A program made the position numbers and the translations under genes. Positions 54,781 to 63,499 of a DNA stretch of 64,000 bases are shown here, one piece after another (the first letter of the stretch is position 1; the number at the start of each line of letters is the position of its first letter). The notes under the pieces were generated by a model. That model worked only from the letters and a program-made list of their open reading frames with translations, was not told the origin of the DNA and ran no database searches. The DNA comes from JAKZVK01 sp965261065 (GTDB taxonomy: Bacteria; Acidobacteriota; Terriglobia; Bryobacterales; UBA6623): assembly GCA_965261065.1 (NCBI GenBank), contig OZ253444.1, positions 248,001 to 312,000 of the forward strand. The letters are read 5' to 3'.

Positions 54781-57105
54781 TTACGGGACGATGGCCTTAC
54801 CTAAACCGGCGTTTCCCGTGCGGTCGCGGACCCTCAAAGTGATCAAATGTTCGCCCGGCTGCAAGTCTTCGAGGCGGATCGTGAACGTCTCGGTCGGCGA
54901 ATCGGCGATCCCATCATCGGCTCGTACCGGCACCCACGGCCCGGCGTCGATCGAGTACTCCGCGTGTTGCAGCATCGACGCCTGGTCTTCGACCTCGAAG
55001 CGAAGGCTCGACCGTCCCTCGCTGCCGGCCAGCCGCACGGCCGGTGGCGTGTGGTCGATCACAACCGGCTCGCTCACACGCCGGGTCGAGAGAGCCTGAT
55101 CGGGCGGATTGGCCCGGCCGTCGGAAACCTCGACGCGGAAGCGGTAGACGCCGTCCGCCAGTGCATCGCTATCGATCGAAAGCTCCTTCTCCTTCACGTC
55201 CTTCTTGATCGTCTTCCAGGTTGCCTCGCCCTCGCCTCGGAACTTGACCTCAGCCGTCAACTCATCGCTGTCGGGATCGTAGGCCTTCCAGGCGACTTTG
55301 AGACGCTGGCTCGCGCCGCCCCGAACGGTCTTGGCCTTCGTGCCTTTCGAGTCGCCGGTCGTGACCTCGCCCGTGTCCGTCACCGTGATGCTGAAAGCGG
55401 CTGACGAGGAGGCCGCGTCAGCGCTCGCAGCGGTTGCGGCCGTGCTTGACGCCGTGTCGGTGGGGGCCGCGGTCGTTACCTCGATGCTGTCGATCACCGG
55501 CGCTTGGTTTTGCGGCAGATACGCTACGCGGACGCCGTTGAGGCCCACGTCGCCGGACCCGCGTAAGGTTGCCCGCCACTGCAGGTAGCGAGCCGGGGGC
55601 GACTGGATGCGGGCGCTGGTCCAGGCAGCGGTCGAAGCGCCCGGCCTCGACTCGGTTGGTTCGGACCAGTCGCTCCACGTGGCGTCGGGACGCGCCGCGT
55701 TGCCGCACCGGGTCTGGAACTCGACTACGGCACCCTCGGGACCCGTCGCCCGCCAAGAGATGCGCCCCCAGCGTGAGACCGATCCGGCGTCGTGCGCGGG
55801 TGATTCGTAGGTCCCCTGCCCGGCGCGGCCCGGCTCTAGTCGAAAGAGCTTGCCGGAGTGAGCCGTCGTGACACTGAGGCCGGCGCTGCCGGCGAGGAGC
55901 TGCGTCACCTGTTCCTGATCGACTTCCGCGACGAGCGTGACGTCGCGATCGCTGTTGAGTCCGTAGATCCGGCCCCGGCGGTCGGTGGCGAAAAGCAGGC
56001 GGAAGTCCCCGAACTCGACCTGTCTCAAGGCAAGCAGATTCTCCTCCTTCGAACTCCAAAGCTTTCGAACGCTGAGGTCGGAGCCCACCCGCAACAACGC
56101 GGCCTTCTCCATCCCCGCATAGGAGATCACGGGCTGTACGATCGAGACCGATGCCTGGGGCGCTACGGTGGCCGCCTGTCCGGTCTTCGCCTTGTCGAGG
56201 CTGGGCCCGCCGCCCGGAGAAACCGATATCGTCACGCCCGCGCCTGCCGTTGATGTTGAGAACGCCCCCGACGGGACCGATTGGGTCATCTGAGAAGCGC
56301 CGCCGCCCATCGCCGCTGCGTAGATTTCGCCCTCGGGACCAACTTCCAGCCCGCGGATCTCCGGCAAGTCGGAATCGTACAGCGCGAACGCTTTGCCCTT
56401 CGCTTCGACTCGATACAGGATGCCGTTGGGGTCGGTTCCCACCAGCAGTAGACCTTCGCGGTCAAGCGCCAAGCTGACAACGTGCCGCTGGCCGGTCTCA
56501 TAGTAGATTTCGCCCTTGCCGTCAGCCGTCACGCGATAGATTTTGCCTTGATCGCCCGTACCGACAAACAGGGCGCCCGCACCGCCGAAACCGTCTTTGC
56601 CCTCGCTTGCGTTCGGGAAGACCAGCGACCAGATGTACGTCTCCTTGGGATCGAACACCACCTCGGCCTCGCCGTTCTTCGCGAGGCGGTAGACCTTCCC
56701 CTGGGGCGAGGTTCCGGCGTAGAGGATACCGTCAGGCGCCACTGCGATCGTGAACACCTCAACCTCGGGAGCTTTCCAGAAAAGCTTGCTCTTGCCATTC
56801 GGTTCGACGCGGTAGACGTGGCCCTGATGTCCGGTGCCCAGGTAGATCGACCCATCGGGGGCCGTCGCCGCGGACCACACGATCGGTTGCTCCGAGGAGA
56901 ACACGGTCTTGAGTCGCGGCGCCGGCACCAGCCGCCCGTCGTGGCGTAACGAGATGTTGTCGAACTTGCCGCCGAGGAAATCCTTGTACTCACTGATCTC
57001 CCAAACCTGGGTTGAGGCCGCGTCGCCGCGCCCCACCAGGAGCGATATCGCCAGCAAGCAGAGATACACTCCAGCGAAACGAGCCAAGCCAAGTCGAAGG
57101 TTCAT
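54781..57105 (-). CDS. Exported beta-propeller protein with Ig/Fn3-like C-terminal region
   Basis: This 774-residue protein has a signal peptide (GVYLCLLAISLLVGRGDA) and propeller blades of the pattern APDGSIYLGTGHQGHVYRVE, APDGILYAGTSPQGKVYRL and LFVGTGDQGKIYRVT. A low-complexity Ser/Thr/Ala linker near residue 560 precedes beta-sandwich regions with DHTPPAVRLAGSEG and LRVRDRTGNAG. Its ATG overlaps the stop of the upstream S55-type gene by four bases, so the two are co-translated and probably work together in the periplasm. Function unknown. Confidence 0.75.
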   Translation of the reverse strand: MNLRLGLARFAGVYLCLLAISLLVGRGDAASTQVWEISEYKDFLGGKFDNISLRHDGRLVPAPRLKTVFSSEQPIVWSAATAPDGSIYLGTGHQGHVYRVEPNGKSKLFWKAPEVEVFTIAVAPDGILYAGTSPQGKVYRLAKNGEAEVVFDPKETYIWSLVFPNASEGKDGFGGAGALFVGTGDQGKIYRVTADGKGEIYYETGQRHVVSLALDREGLLLVGTDPNGILYRVEAKGKAFALYDSDLPEIRGLEVGPEGEIYAAAMGGGASQMTQSVPSGAFSTSTAGAGVTISVSPGGGPSLDKAKTGQAATVAPQASVSIVQPVISYAGMEKAALLRVGSDLSVRKLWSSKEENLLALRQVEFGDFRLLFATDRRGRIYGLNSDRDVTLVAEVDQEQVTQLLAGSAGLSVTTAHSGKLFRLEPGRAGQGTYESPAHDAGSVSRWGRISWRATGPEGAVVEFQTRCGNAARPDATWSDWSEPTESRPGASTAAWTSARIQSPPARYLQWRATLRGSGDVGLNGVRVAYLPQNQAPVIDSIEVTTAAPTDTASSTAATAASADAASSSAAFSITVTDTGEVTTGDSKGTKAKTVRGGASQRLKVAWKAYDPDSDELTAEVKFRGEGEATWKTIKKDVKEKELSIDSDALADGVYRFRVEVSDGRANPPDQALSTRRVSEPVVIDHTPPAVRLAGSEGRSSLRFEVEDQASMLQHAEYSIDAGPWVPVRADDGIADSPTETFTIRLEDLQPGEHLITLRVRDRTGNAGLGKAIVP

Positions 57106-58949
57106 TCAGAGACCGTAAGGGGGATGGTGACGCTTCCGTGGACGACGTTGTCGAGGCCGTCCAGCTCGAATTCGGCCAGCGTCGCGTACCAGTCGGTTTC
57201 GACGCCTCCCGCCGCGGCGCCCGGCTTGCTCAGGAGGCCGGCCACCGATGCCGGAGGCGAAGGCAGTCGCTCGCTGTTGAGCAGGAAGGTCTTCGCCGAT
57301 CGCCACACGCGAATGTAGAGACGGTCGTTACGGCGCAGCCGGTTGACGGCCCGGACCAGTTGACCCAGTTCGGTGGCTCGTCGCGGCGTGGCGAAGCTTC
57401 TCCACTCCAGAAGGTTGAGCGAGGTGGCGTCAGAGAACGAGACCTGGAGATTGCCCGGACGCGCCCCAACGGGCACGCGGAACGTCCTCGTCAGGATCTG
57501 CTCGTTGCCCCGGGCGTCGCGCAGAGCCGCCGAGAGTTCGACCTCCTCGCCGGGCCGGACGCGCGTCCTGCTGGTCCACCCGCGATCGATCTCGAGCTGC
57601 CGTTCCTCGTCGATCGATTCGATCCCGAGCCGAATCCGCGCAGGCGTGAGGTTCTCGAACCCGCTCTCGAACACAAAAGCCAGCGGTACGGCCGTCGCCG
57701 CGGCCACTTGCTGCGACACGCCGGCCGGCCCGGTGAACATGTTGTCGAGCCGCAGCGGCGGAACGTCGCCTTCAAACTCCACTTGGCCTCGCAAACGAAA
57801 GCTCGACGAGCCTAGCTGCCGCTCGGTGCTGTCGACGGCCGAGAAGACAGCCATCTGCAGCAGGAAAGGCGTCAGAAAACGGTCGCGCACGAGTTGGATG
57901 TCATAGCGGCGATCGAGGCTTGCACCGGACTGCAGCTCGATGTCAAGGGCCACCATCGGGGCGCTGCGCCCCAGCCGGCCCGAAATCCCCGCGCTACGGT
58001 CTTGGGTGATCGCGCCGAGACGAGGCCCGGAGCCCGCGATCTTGAAAGAGTTGTTCAAGTTGGGGACGACCGCGATGACCGACGAAGCCAGGAAGGGCAT
58101 CTCCGTCGGACCGCTCGAGAGGAAGCGGTGGCCGAAGGCGTAGATGCGGTCGCCATCAACGTGCGTCACGGTCCCCGCGGCGCTCAACTCCATGTCGCCT
58201 TCGATCAGGGCGACGTTGATCATGGAACCCGGCTTGAGGCTTGTCTGGGAAGACGCGGCATCTCCCGGGCTCCGCCCGCCGACGCCCTGCATGGGCCGCA
58301 GTCCCAGTTTCCGGAGCCGTGGGCCGAAGACCTCGAAGGTTCGCTCGGAAAACCCCGCCAGGGCGACGGGGGTGGCTATGGGCCGCATGCGCTGGTCGGA
58401 GGCCATGAGCAGCGGAGACGGCGGAAGAAGATCAAGCTCTTCACCGGATGCGAACTCACGGGGCACAAAGCGCTCACCCACGGCACCATCGGCCAAGAGC
58501 ATCGGGGCCAGACCGCCGCGAACGCCCGCAGGCGGAAGGGCAGCCGCTTCCTGTTCGGCCTCCCCTTCGACCAACTCTCCAAGCGCTCCGATCATCTCAC
58601 CAATCGGCCGGATTCCAGCGATCGCTTCGGTAGAAAACGGGAAGGAATAGGCGACCGCGCCGGCGAGCTTGCCGTCGATAAACACCGGGCTGCCGCTCAT
58701 GCCGGCAATCACACCGGTCTTGTCGAGGGATGCGCCCGAGAGACGCGCCAGGATGAGCGACTGGCCCGGCGCGACGTTTTCGAGCACGCCGAGGATTTCG
58801 ACTTCGAACTCCTGGATATCGTTGCCGGTCAGGACCGTCCTTCCGACGCCGGTCATTCCGGGACGGACCTGGTCGAGGGGCAGCAAGTTCGCGGCCCACA
58901 AGGAGAGCGGGGCCAGGCACGACAACGCCAGAAGGATGAGCCGAGTCAC
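57102..58949 (-). CDS. SpoIVB-peptidase S55-like exported protein
   Basis: This 615-residue protein has a signal peptide (LILLALSCLAPLSLWA). An N-terminal region resembles the S55 fold of SpoIVB: QVRPGMTGVGRTVLTG, then GMSGSPVFIDGKLAGAVAYS with the candidate nucleophile at residues 83-88. The histidine-bearing motif VTHVDGDRIYAFGHRF (His274) comes later, the reverse of the SpoIVB order. The remaining half is beta-rich and unassigned. Sporulation genes are not expected here. The family is frequent in Acidobacteriota with unknown role. It is coupled to the propeller gene. Confidence 0.75.
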   Translation of the reverse strand: MTRLILLALSCLAPLSLWAANLLPLDQVRPGMTGVGRTVLTGNDIQEFEVEILGVLENVAPGQSLILARLSGASLDKTGVIAGMSGSPVFIDGKLAGAVAYSFPFSTEAIAGIRPIGEMIGALGELVEGEAEQEAAALPPAGVRGGLAPMLLADGAVGERFVPREFASGEELDLLPPSPLLMASDQRMRPIATPVALAGFSERTFEVFGPRLRKLGLRPMQGVGGRSPGDAASSQTSLKPGSMINVALIEGDMELSAAGTVTHVDGDRIYAFGHRFLSSGPTEMPFLASSVIAVVPNLNNSFKIAGSGPRLGAITQDRSAGISGRLGRSAPMVALDIELQSGASLDRRYDIQLVRDRFLTPFLLQMAVFSAVDSTERQLGSSSFRLRGQVEFEGDVPPLRLDNMFTGPAGVSQQVAAATAVPLAFVFESGFENLTPARIRLGIESIDEERQLEIDRGWTSRTRVRPGEEVELSAALRDARGNEQILTRTFRVPVGARPGNLQVSFSDATSLNLLEWRSFATPRRATELGQLVRAVNRLRRNDRLYIRVWRSAKTFLLNSERLPSPPASVAGLLSKPGAAAGGVETDWYATLAEFELDGLDNVVHGSVTIPLTVSE

Positions 58950-59291
58950 AACTGAGTCCTATTCTATCGGAAGGTCGGGGCTTTGAAGGTGCCGCCATGT
59001 TGCCGGCCCCGCCGGGCTTTAGTTGGCCCGCAATGAGTAGGCAGCTCGGTCCCAACACTCTGAGCCGCAGGTGTGAGCCTGCGTTGAGGAGCCCGACCGA
59101 CACCCGGCGTTGCTGGTCACGCGATACCTCTCGGACCCTAGGCGAGCCCGACTCAGCTCGCTGCATCTCAATGCAAGCTCACGCTTGCGGCTCTGAGAGC
59201 TTTTAGCGGGGCTACGTTTGTGAGGCGCCGAGATGCCGGCGGGTGGCCACGTCTTATCGGTTCAAATCACGCGCGGCGGTAAGATGGAAGT
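58950..59291. other. Intergenic region of about 340 bp with inverted repeat pair
   Basis: It lies between the divergent S55-type gene and the carbinolamine dehydratase gene. No gene is recognised. Its main content is the inverted pair at 59058-59197, described separately. Confidence 0.5.
59058..59197. repeat. REP/BIME-like inverted pair of palindromic units
   Basis: Unit 59058-59088 (GAGCCGCAGGTGTGAGCCTG core) and the complement of 59167-59197 (GAGCCGCAAGCGTGAGCTTG core) are about 80 percent alike over 31 bp. Each unit holds its own small hairpin (GCAGG/CCTGC and GCAAGC/GCTTGC). Two such units in opposite orientation about 80 bp apart resemble bacterial interspersed REP pairs. They could also mark a short MITE. 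Confidence 0.55.
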
Positions 59292-59594
59292 ATGCCGCAA
59301 TTCGTGAAGCTTTCCGATGAGGAACTGCAGACAGCCCTGGCCGATTTGCCTGGATGGAGCGTGGTCGATGGCAAGCTCCACCGGGAGTATGAGTTTGCGG
59401 ACTTCGTGCATGCCTTCGGGTTCATGGCCACGGCCGCGATCGTCATCGAGGCAGCGAACCACCACCCGGAGTGGTTCAACGTGTATCACCGTGTTCGCAT
59501 CGACCTGACCACGCACGATGCCGACGGAATCACGGCCAACGACACCGGGCTTGCGGCGAAGCTCGAAGGGATCGCCAAGCAGCTTCAGTCTTGA
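59292..59594 (+). CDS. phhB: 4a-hydroxytetrahydrobiopterin (pterin-4a-carbinolamine) dehydratase
   Basis: This 100-residue protein is full length for the family. The signature with the catalytic histidines is AANHHPEWFNVYHRVRIDLT followed by THDADG, matching the HHP, Y/F, H and D spacing. It dehydrates the 4a-carbinolamine formed by aromatic amino-acid hydroxylases. No hydroxylase lies in the window. It precedes pyruvate kinase by 27 bp. Confidence 0.92.
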   Translation: MPQFVKLSDEELQTALADLPGWSVVDGKLHREYEFADFVHAFGFMATAAIVIEAANHHPEWFNVYHRVRIDLTTHDADGITANDTGLAAKLEGIAKQLQS

Positions 59595-59621
59595 GTTCTT
59601 CCCGACGATCGAGTCTTACGA

Positions 59622-61049
59622 ATGCTGAGAACCAAGATCGTCGCTACGCTCGGTCCGGCATCGAGCACGAGGGAGATGATCGGCGCGTTGCTCGACGCGG
59701 GCGCCGATGTGTTTCGACTGAACTTCTCTCACGGCGATCAGGACGGTCACGACGCCAACATCCGGCTCGTCCGCGAGGCTTCAAAGGAACGTGAACGCAA
59801 GGTTCCGATCATCGGTGACCTGCAGGGCCCGAAGATCCGTACCAGCAGACTCCCATCCGGCCGGCCGATGGACTTGAAGCCGGGCGAGCCGCTGCGACTT
59901 ACGGCCGCGGGCGAATCGAGCGCCGGTGTCGTTGCGATTGACTATCCGCGGCTCGCTCGCCACGTCGAGCCGGGCGACCGCATCTTGCTGGCCGACGGAA
60001 CGATCGAACTCCGAGTGAGCGGTCTCGACGGAACCGATGTCGTTTGCGAAATCGTCACGGGAGGCGAACTAGGCGAGCGCAAGGGCGTGAACGTTCCGGG
60101 CGCCTCGCTGGATCTTCCGTCGGTAACCGAGAAGGACAAGCGGGACCTGCGATTCGCCCTGGCGCGAGAGATCGACTATATCGCGCTGTCGTTTGTTCGG
60201 CGCGCCAATGACATCCTTGAAGCCAGACACATCATTGAGAGCGAGAAAGGCCGGGCCAAGCTCATCGCCAAGATCGAAAAGCCGCAAGCGCTCGGAGATC
60301 TCGACGCAATCCTGGAGGCGGCCGATGCCGTCATGGTGGCGCGGGGCGACCTCGGTGTAGAGCTGTCGCCGTGGAAGGTGCCGGTCGAGCAAAAAAGAAT
60401 CATCGCGGAAGCGGCGCAGCGAAGAAAGCCGGTGATCACGGCAACACAGATGCTCGAGTCCATGATGACGAGCGCCTCGCCGACACGGGCCGAGGCAAGC
60501 GACGTCGCCAATGCGGTCCTGGACGGCACGGACGCAGTGATGCTGTCGGGCGAGACGGCGGTCGGGAAATATCCGGTTGAATCGGTGAGCATGATGAGCC
60601 GCATCATCGAATCGGCGGAACCGTTGTTGCTGCGCCAGAAGGTGATGCTGCCGGAAGCTGAGGGTAGCGAAGGCCCGGTTTCAGACGGAGTGGCCGAGAG
60701 CGCGGTACGGATCTCCGAGCGTCTGGGCGCCTGTGCCATCGTCGTCTATACCGAGAGCGGCCTCACGGCGCGGCTGGTTTCCAAGCACCGCCCCCGCTGC
60801 CTCGTGATCGGGCTCTCGCGCCACGAAAGCGTGTGCCGGCTGATGGGGCTGTACTGGGGGGTCGAGGCGGTGCGGGTGGAAAGCGTTCAGGATCTCGATC
60901 AGTTGGTCGGCGTCGTGGATCGGCTCTTGCCGAGAATGGGACGTGCTAAGAGCGGCGACCTGATCTGCCTGACGGCGGGGACGCCCTTCCATGTGCGGGG
61001 CAAGACGGATCTGATCAAACTGCACGCAGTCGGCGAGTTTGACGCTTGA
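59622..61049 (+). CDS. pyk: Pyruvate kinase
   Basis: This 475-residue protein shows the full pyruvate kinase pattern: TKIVATLGPAS and FRLNFSHGDQ at the N-terminus, then the B-domain and LIAKIEKPQAL with the catalytic lysine. MVARGDLGVELSPWKVP, ITATQMLESMM and the C-domain follow. It converts phosphoenolpyruvate and ADP to pyruvate and ATP. The start is the ATG before LRTKIV. Allosteric class cannot be told. Confidence 0.95.
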   Translation: MLRTKIVATLGPASSTREMIGALLDAGADVFRLNFSHGDQDGHDANIRLVREASKERERKVPIIGDLQGPKIRTSRLPSGRPMDLKPGEPLRLTAAGESSAGVVAIDYPRLARHVEPGDRILLADGTIELRVSGLDGTDVVCEIVTGGELGERKGVNVPGASLDLPSVTEKDKRDLRFALAREIDYIALSFVRRANDILEARHIIESEKGRAKLIAKIEKPQALGDLDAILEAADAVMVARGDLGVELSPWKVPVEQKRIIAEAAQRRKPVITATQMLESMMTSASPTRAEASDVANAVLDGTDAVMLSGETAVGKYPVESVSMMSRIIESAEPLLLRQKVMLPEAEGSEGPVSDGVAESAVRISERLGACAIVVYTESGLTARLVSKHRPRCLVIGLSRHESVCRLMGLYWGVEAVRVESVQDLDQLVGVVDRLLPRMGRAKSGDLICLTAGTPFHVRGKTDLIKLHAVGEFDA

Positions 61050-61191
61050 GTGGCCCAGCACTCGTCCGCGGGATCGACTGGAAGAGCCTTTGATATCATC
61101 AGTTCAGGCTTGGTCGTCCCGCTAACCTTCTTGCGCTGATGCCGACTTACCGCCGTCCAGCGGACAGCACCGTACCTGCCGGGCGCAACCC

Positions 61192-63480
61192 ATGAAAAAG
61201 CTTCAACTACTCCTGCTGCTGGGTGTCGGCGCCGCGGTGGCAGTGGTGGTTTCCGACTACTTCGACACGCAGCAGGCCAACCTGCGGGTGCGGATCGCCG
61301 AGCCGGATAAGATTGCGTCGAATCTCAACTCGCAGGCCGACGCCTGGCGTTGGTCGCAGTCCTCGGGGAACCATCGCTCGATCGAGATTAGCGCCGGCGC
61401 GGTTCAGCAGGGCAGTGACAGCCTCATCCTCGAGTTGCGGGACGTTGTACTGAGAATCCCGCACGAGAGCAGCCGCACCTTCGATCGCATCGAAACCAAA
61501 CAGGCGCTGTTCAACGGAGAAACCGAGGAGCTATACAGCGACGGCGAGGTGCTCATCACGCTGGGTGTCCCCGTCGATGACGGCGAAGACGGCGACTCAC
61601 CGACCAAAGTTCGCAGTTCCGGCATGACGTTCAAGAGCAAGACCAGCACTTGCTCGAGCAACCGCTACACCGAGTACGAGTTTGATGGCGGTCGAGGACA
61701 CTCCGTGGGGGCGTTCTACGACTCGACACATCGGCTTTTCCGGATGAACTCCGACGTCCATCTGGAACGGTTCGCGGCGCGGCCCGGCGGGCCGGCGCTG
61801 AAGATCCGGGCGGGAGAGCTGTTGTTCTACGAGGATGCGCAACGGATCAACCTCAACGGCGGAACTTCTCTTGAGCGGGGCTCGGAGAGACTGGAGGCGG
61901 CTTCGGCCGAGGTGTACTTGGATGACGGTCTGGTACGGCATGTCAACGCGCTTGAGGCATCGCTACGGCGAGAACAACCGGAACGGCAAGTGCGATTCGC
62001 GTCGAAACGCCTGGAGGTCGCGCTCACGCCAATGCATACGACGGAACGCGTCACGGGCACCGGCGCGGCCCGCCTAAAGTCGGAGACGAAGTCGTCGGAC
62101 TTGATCGTCGAAGGGGAACGGATCGAACTGCACTACGTCACGCCGCCCGGTGCGGACGAAGCGCTCCTGGAGAATGCGCGCGCGCGCGAAGGGGCGCGCA
62201 TTGAGGTGCTTTCCCGCGGGAGCGAGGACTCCCACGGACTGCGGCGCGTCGAAGCCGAGTGGATCCAGCTAGAGATGGGTGAAAACGGTGAGGAGATCCG
62301 AACCCTGGCGACGGTAAGCCGGGGCCGGATGGACTTACTGCCCGAAAACCCGGACGAGCCCAAACGCAAGCTGGTTGCCGACCGCTTGCGGGCCGACTAC
62401 GCGCCGAGGAACCGAATGGAGCGACTCATTGCCACTGGCAAGGTTGAGCTCGAAAGCATCCCGCCAAGGGACGTGCCGACGCTTCGTACATGGAGCGACG
62501 CGCTAGAGGCGCACCTTGATCCTGGAACCGGTGAGCTGCAAACGCTCAAGCAGTGGGGCGACTTCCGGTTTGAACGCGGGGGCCGGACAGGCCAGTCAGG
62601 AGAAGCGGAGTTTCGATTGGTGGAACACCGCATCGACCTTCGGAATGACGCGATCGTGCACGACGGTGCGGGAAGAATCTCGGCGTGGCGGATCGGTCTC
62701 AACGAAGAGGACGGCTCCTATGATGCGGAGGGCGGGGTGTCTTCGATGTTCCACGAGGGGAACACCTCAGCAGCAGAGGGCGACTCATCCGGCTCGTTCT
62801 TCTCGCCGTCGAAGCCTGTCTTCGCGACAGCCGGCAGGATGGTCTCAAACAGCGAGTCGGGCCTGCTCGAGTATCGCGGGGAGGCACGCTTGTGGCAGGG
62901 AAGTGACCGGATTGAGGGCGAGCAAATCCGCATCGAGCGGAAGAGGAAGACGCTCTCGGCGACGGGGAACGTTGTGAGCTGGCTTGAAGGCCATGGGGCG
63001 GACGGTAAGCCAGGCAAAGCGCCGCCGCCGATACGAATCTCGGCCCAGTCGATGGACTACAGCGAGGCCGAGAACCTCGTGGTCTACCAAGATGGCGTTG
63101 AGCTGTTGCGCGGGCAGCTACGCGTGCAGAGCGATCGTCTCGAAGCGCGTTTACGGGCTGAAGACGAAGCGAAGGGATCGGAGTCTTCCGGAAATAAACT
63201 GGATCAGGTCGTCGCCACCGGGAACGTAACGATCTCCGAGACGGTGGAGGGAAACGGGCACGGTCGAGGCGGGCGCGGCCGAAGCGGCCGGGGCGAAGAG
63301 GGTGAATACTACCCCAACACGGAACAAGTCAAACTGAGAGGCCGGCCCGCGCGGGTGACCGATGCAACCGGCAGCGTCACGACGGGCGCGGAATTGACCT
63401 ACCAAGTTAACGATGATAGGCTGCTCGTTTTGGGTCGGGCCGACGATCGTGCGTACACCCTGCGGCGGCGAAAGCAATGA
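61192..63480 (+). CDS. Large LptC/LptA-type lipopolysaccharide export protein
   Basis: This 762-residue protein has one N-terminal membrane helix (LQLLLLLGVGAAVAVVVSDYF) and a long periplasmic beta-jellyroll region. An LptC-like part comes first (AVQQGSDSLILELRDVVLRI, FNGETEELYSDGEVLITLG), then repeated OstA/LptA-type segments (MVSNSESGLLEYRGEARLWQ, TLSATGNVVSWLEG, DQVVATGNVTIS). It ends with a glycine/arginine-rich loop and strand. It lies 19 bp before lptB, so it probably combines LptC and LptA functions in one polypeptide bridging the periplasm. The assignment rests on context and fold pattern. Confidence 0.75.
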   Translation: MKKLQLLLLLGVGAAVAVVVSDYFDTQQANLRVRIAEPDKIASNLNSQADAWRWSQSSGNHRSIEISAGAVQQGSDSLILELRDVVLRIPHESSRTFDRIETKQALFNGETEELYSDGEVLITLGVPVDDGEDGDSPTKVRSSGMTFKSKTSTCSSNRYTEYEFDGGRGHSVGAFYDSTHRLFRMNSDVHLERFAARPGGPALKIRAGELLFYEDAQRINLNGGTSLERGSERLEAASAEVYLDDGLVRHVNALEASLRREQPERQVRFASKRLEVALTPMHTTERVTGTGAARLKSETKSSDLIVEGERIELHYVTPPGADEALLENARAREGARIEVLSRGSEDSHGLRRVEAEWIQLEMGENGEEIRTLATVSRGRMDLLPENPDEPKRKLVADRLRADYAPRNRMERLIATGKVELESIPPRDVPTLRTWSDALEAHLDPGTGELQTLKQWGDFRFERGGRTGQSGEAEFRLVEHRIDLRNDAIVHDGAGRISAWRIGLNEEDGSYDAEGGVSSMFHEGNTSAAEGDSSGSFFSPSKPVFATAGRMVSNSESGLLEYRGEARLWQGSDRIEGEQIRIERKRKTLSATGNVVSWLEGHGADGKPGKAPPPIRISAQSMDYSEAENLVVYQDGVELLRGQLRVQSDRLEARLRAEDEAKGSESSGNKLDQVVATGNVTISETVEGNGHGRGGRGRSGRGEEGEYYPNTEQVKLRGRPARVTDATGSVTTGAELTYQVNDDRLLVLGRADDRAYTLRRRKQ

Positions 63481-63499
63481 CCCTCCCACCACCTCCTTC

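Noticed and set aside
59058..59197. Integron attC site
   Set aside because: The paired units lack the RYYYAAC/GTTRRRY core sites and there is no integron integrase or cassette array.
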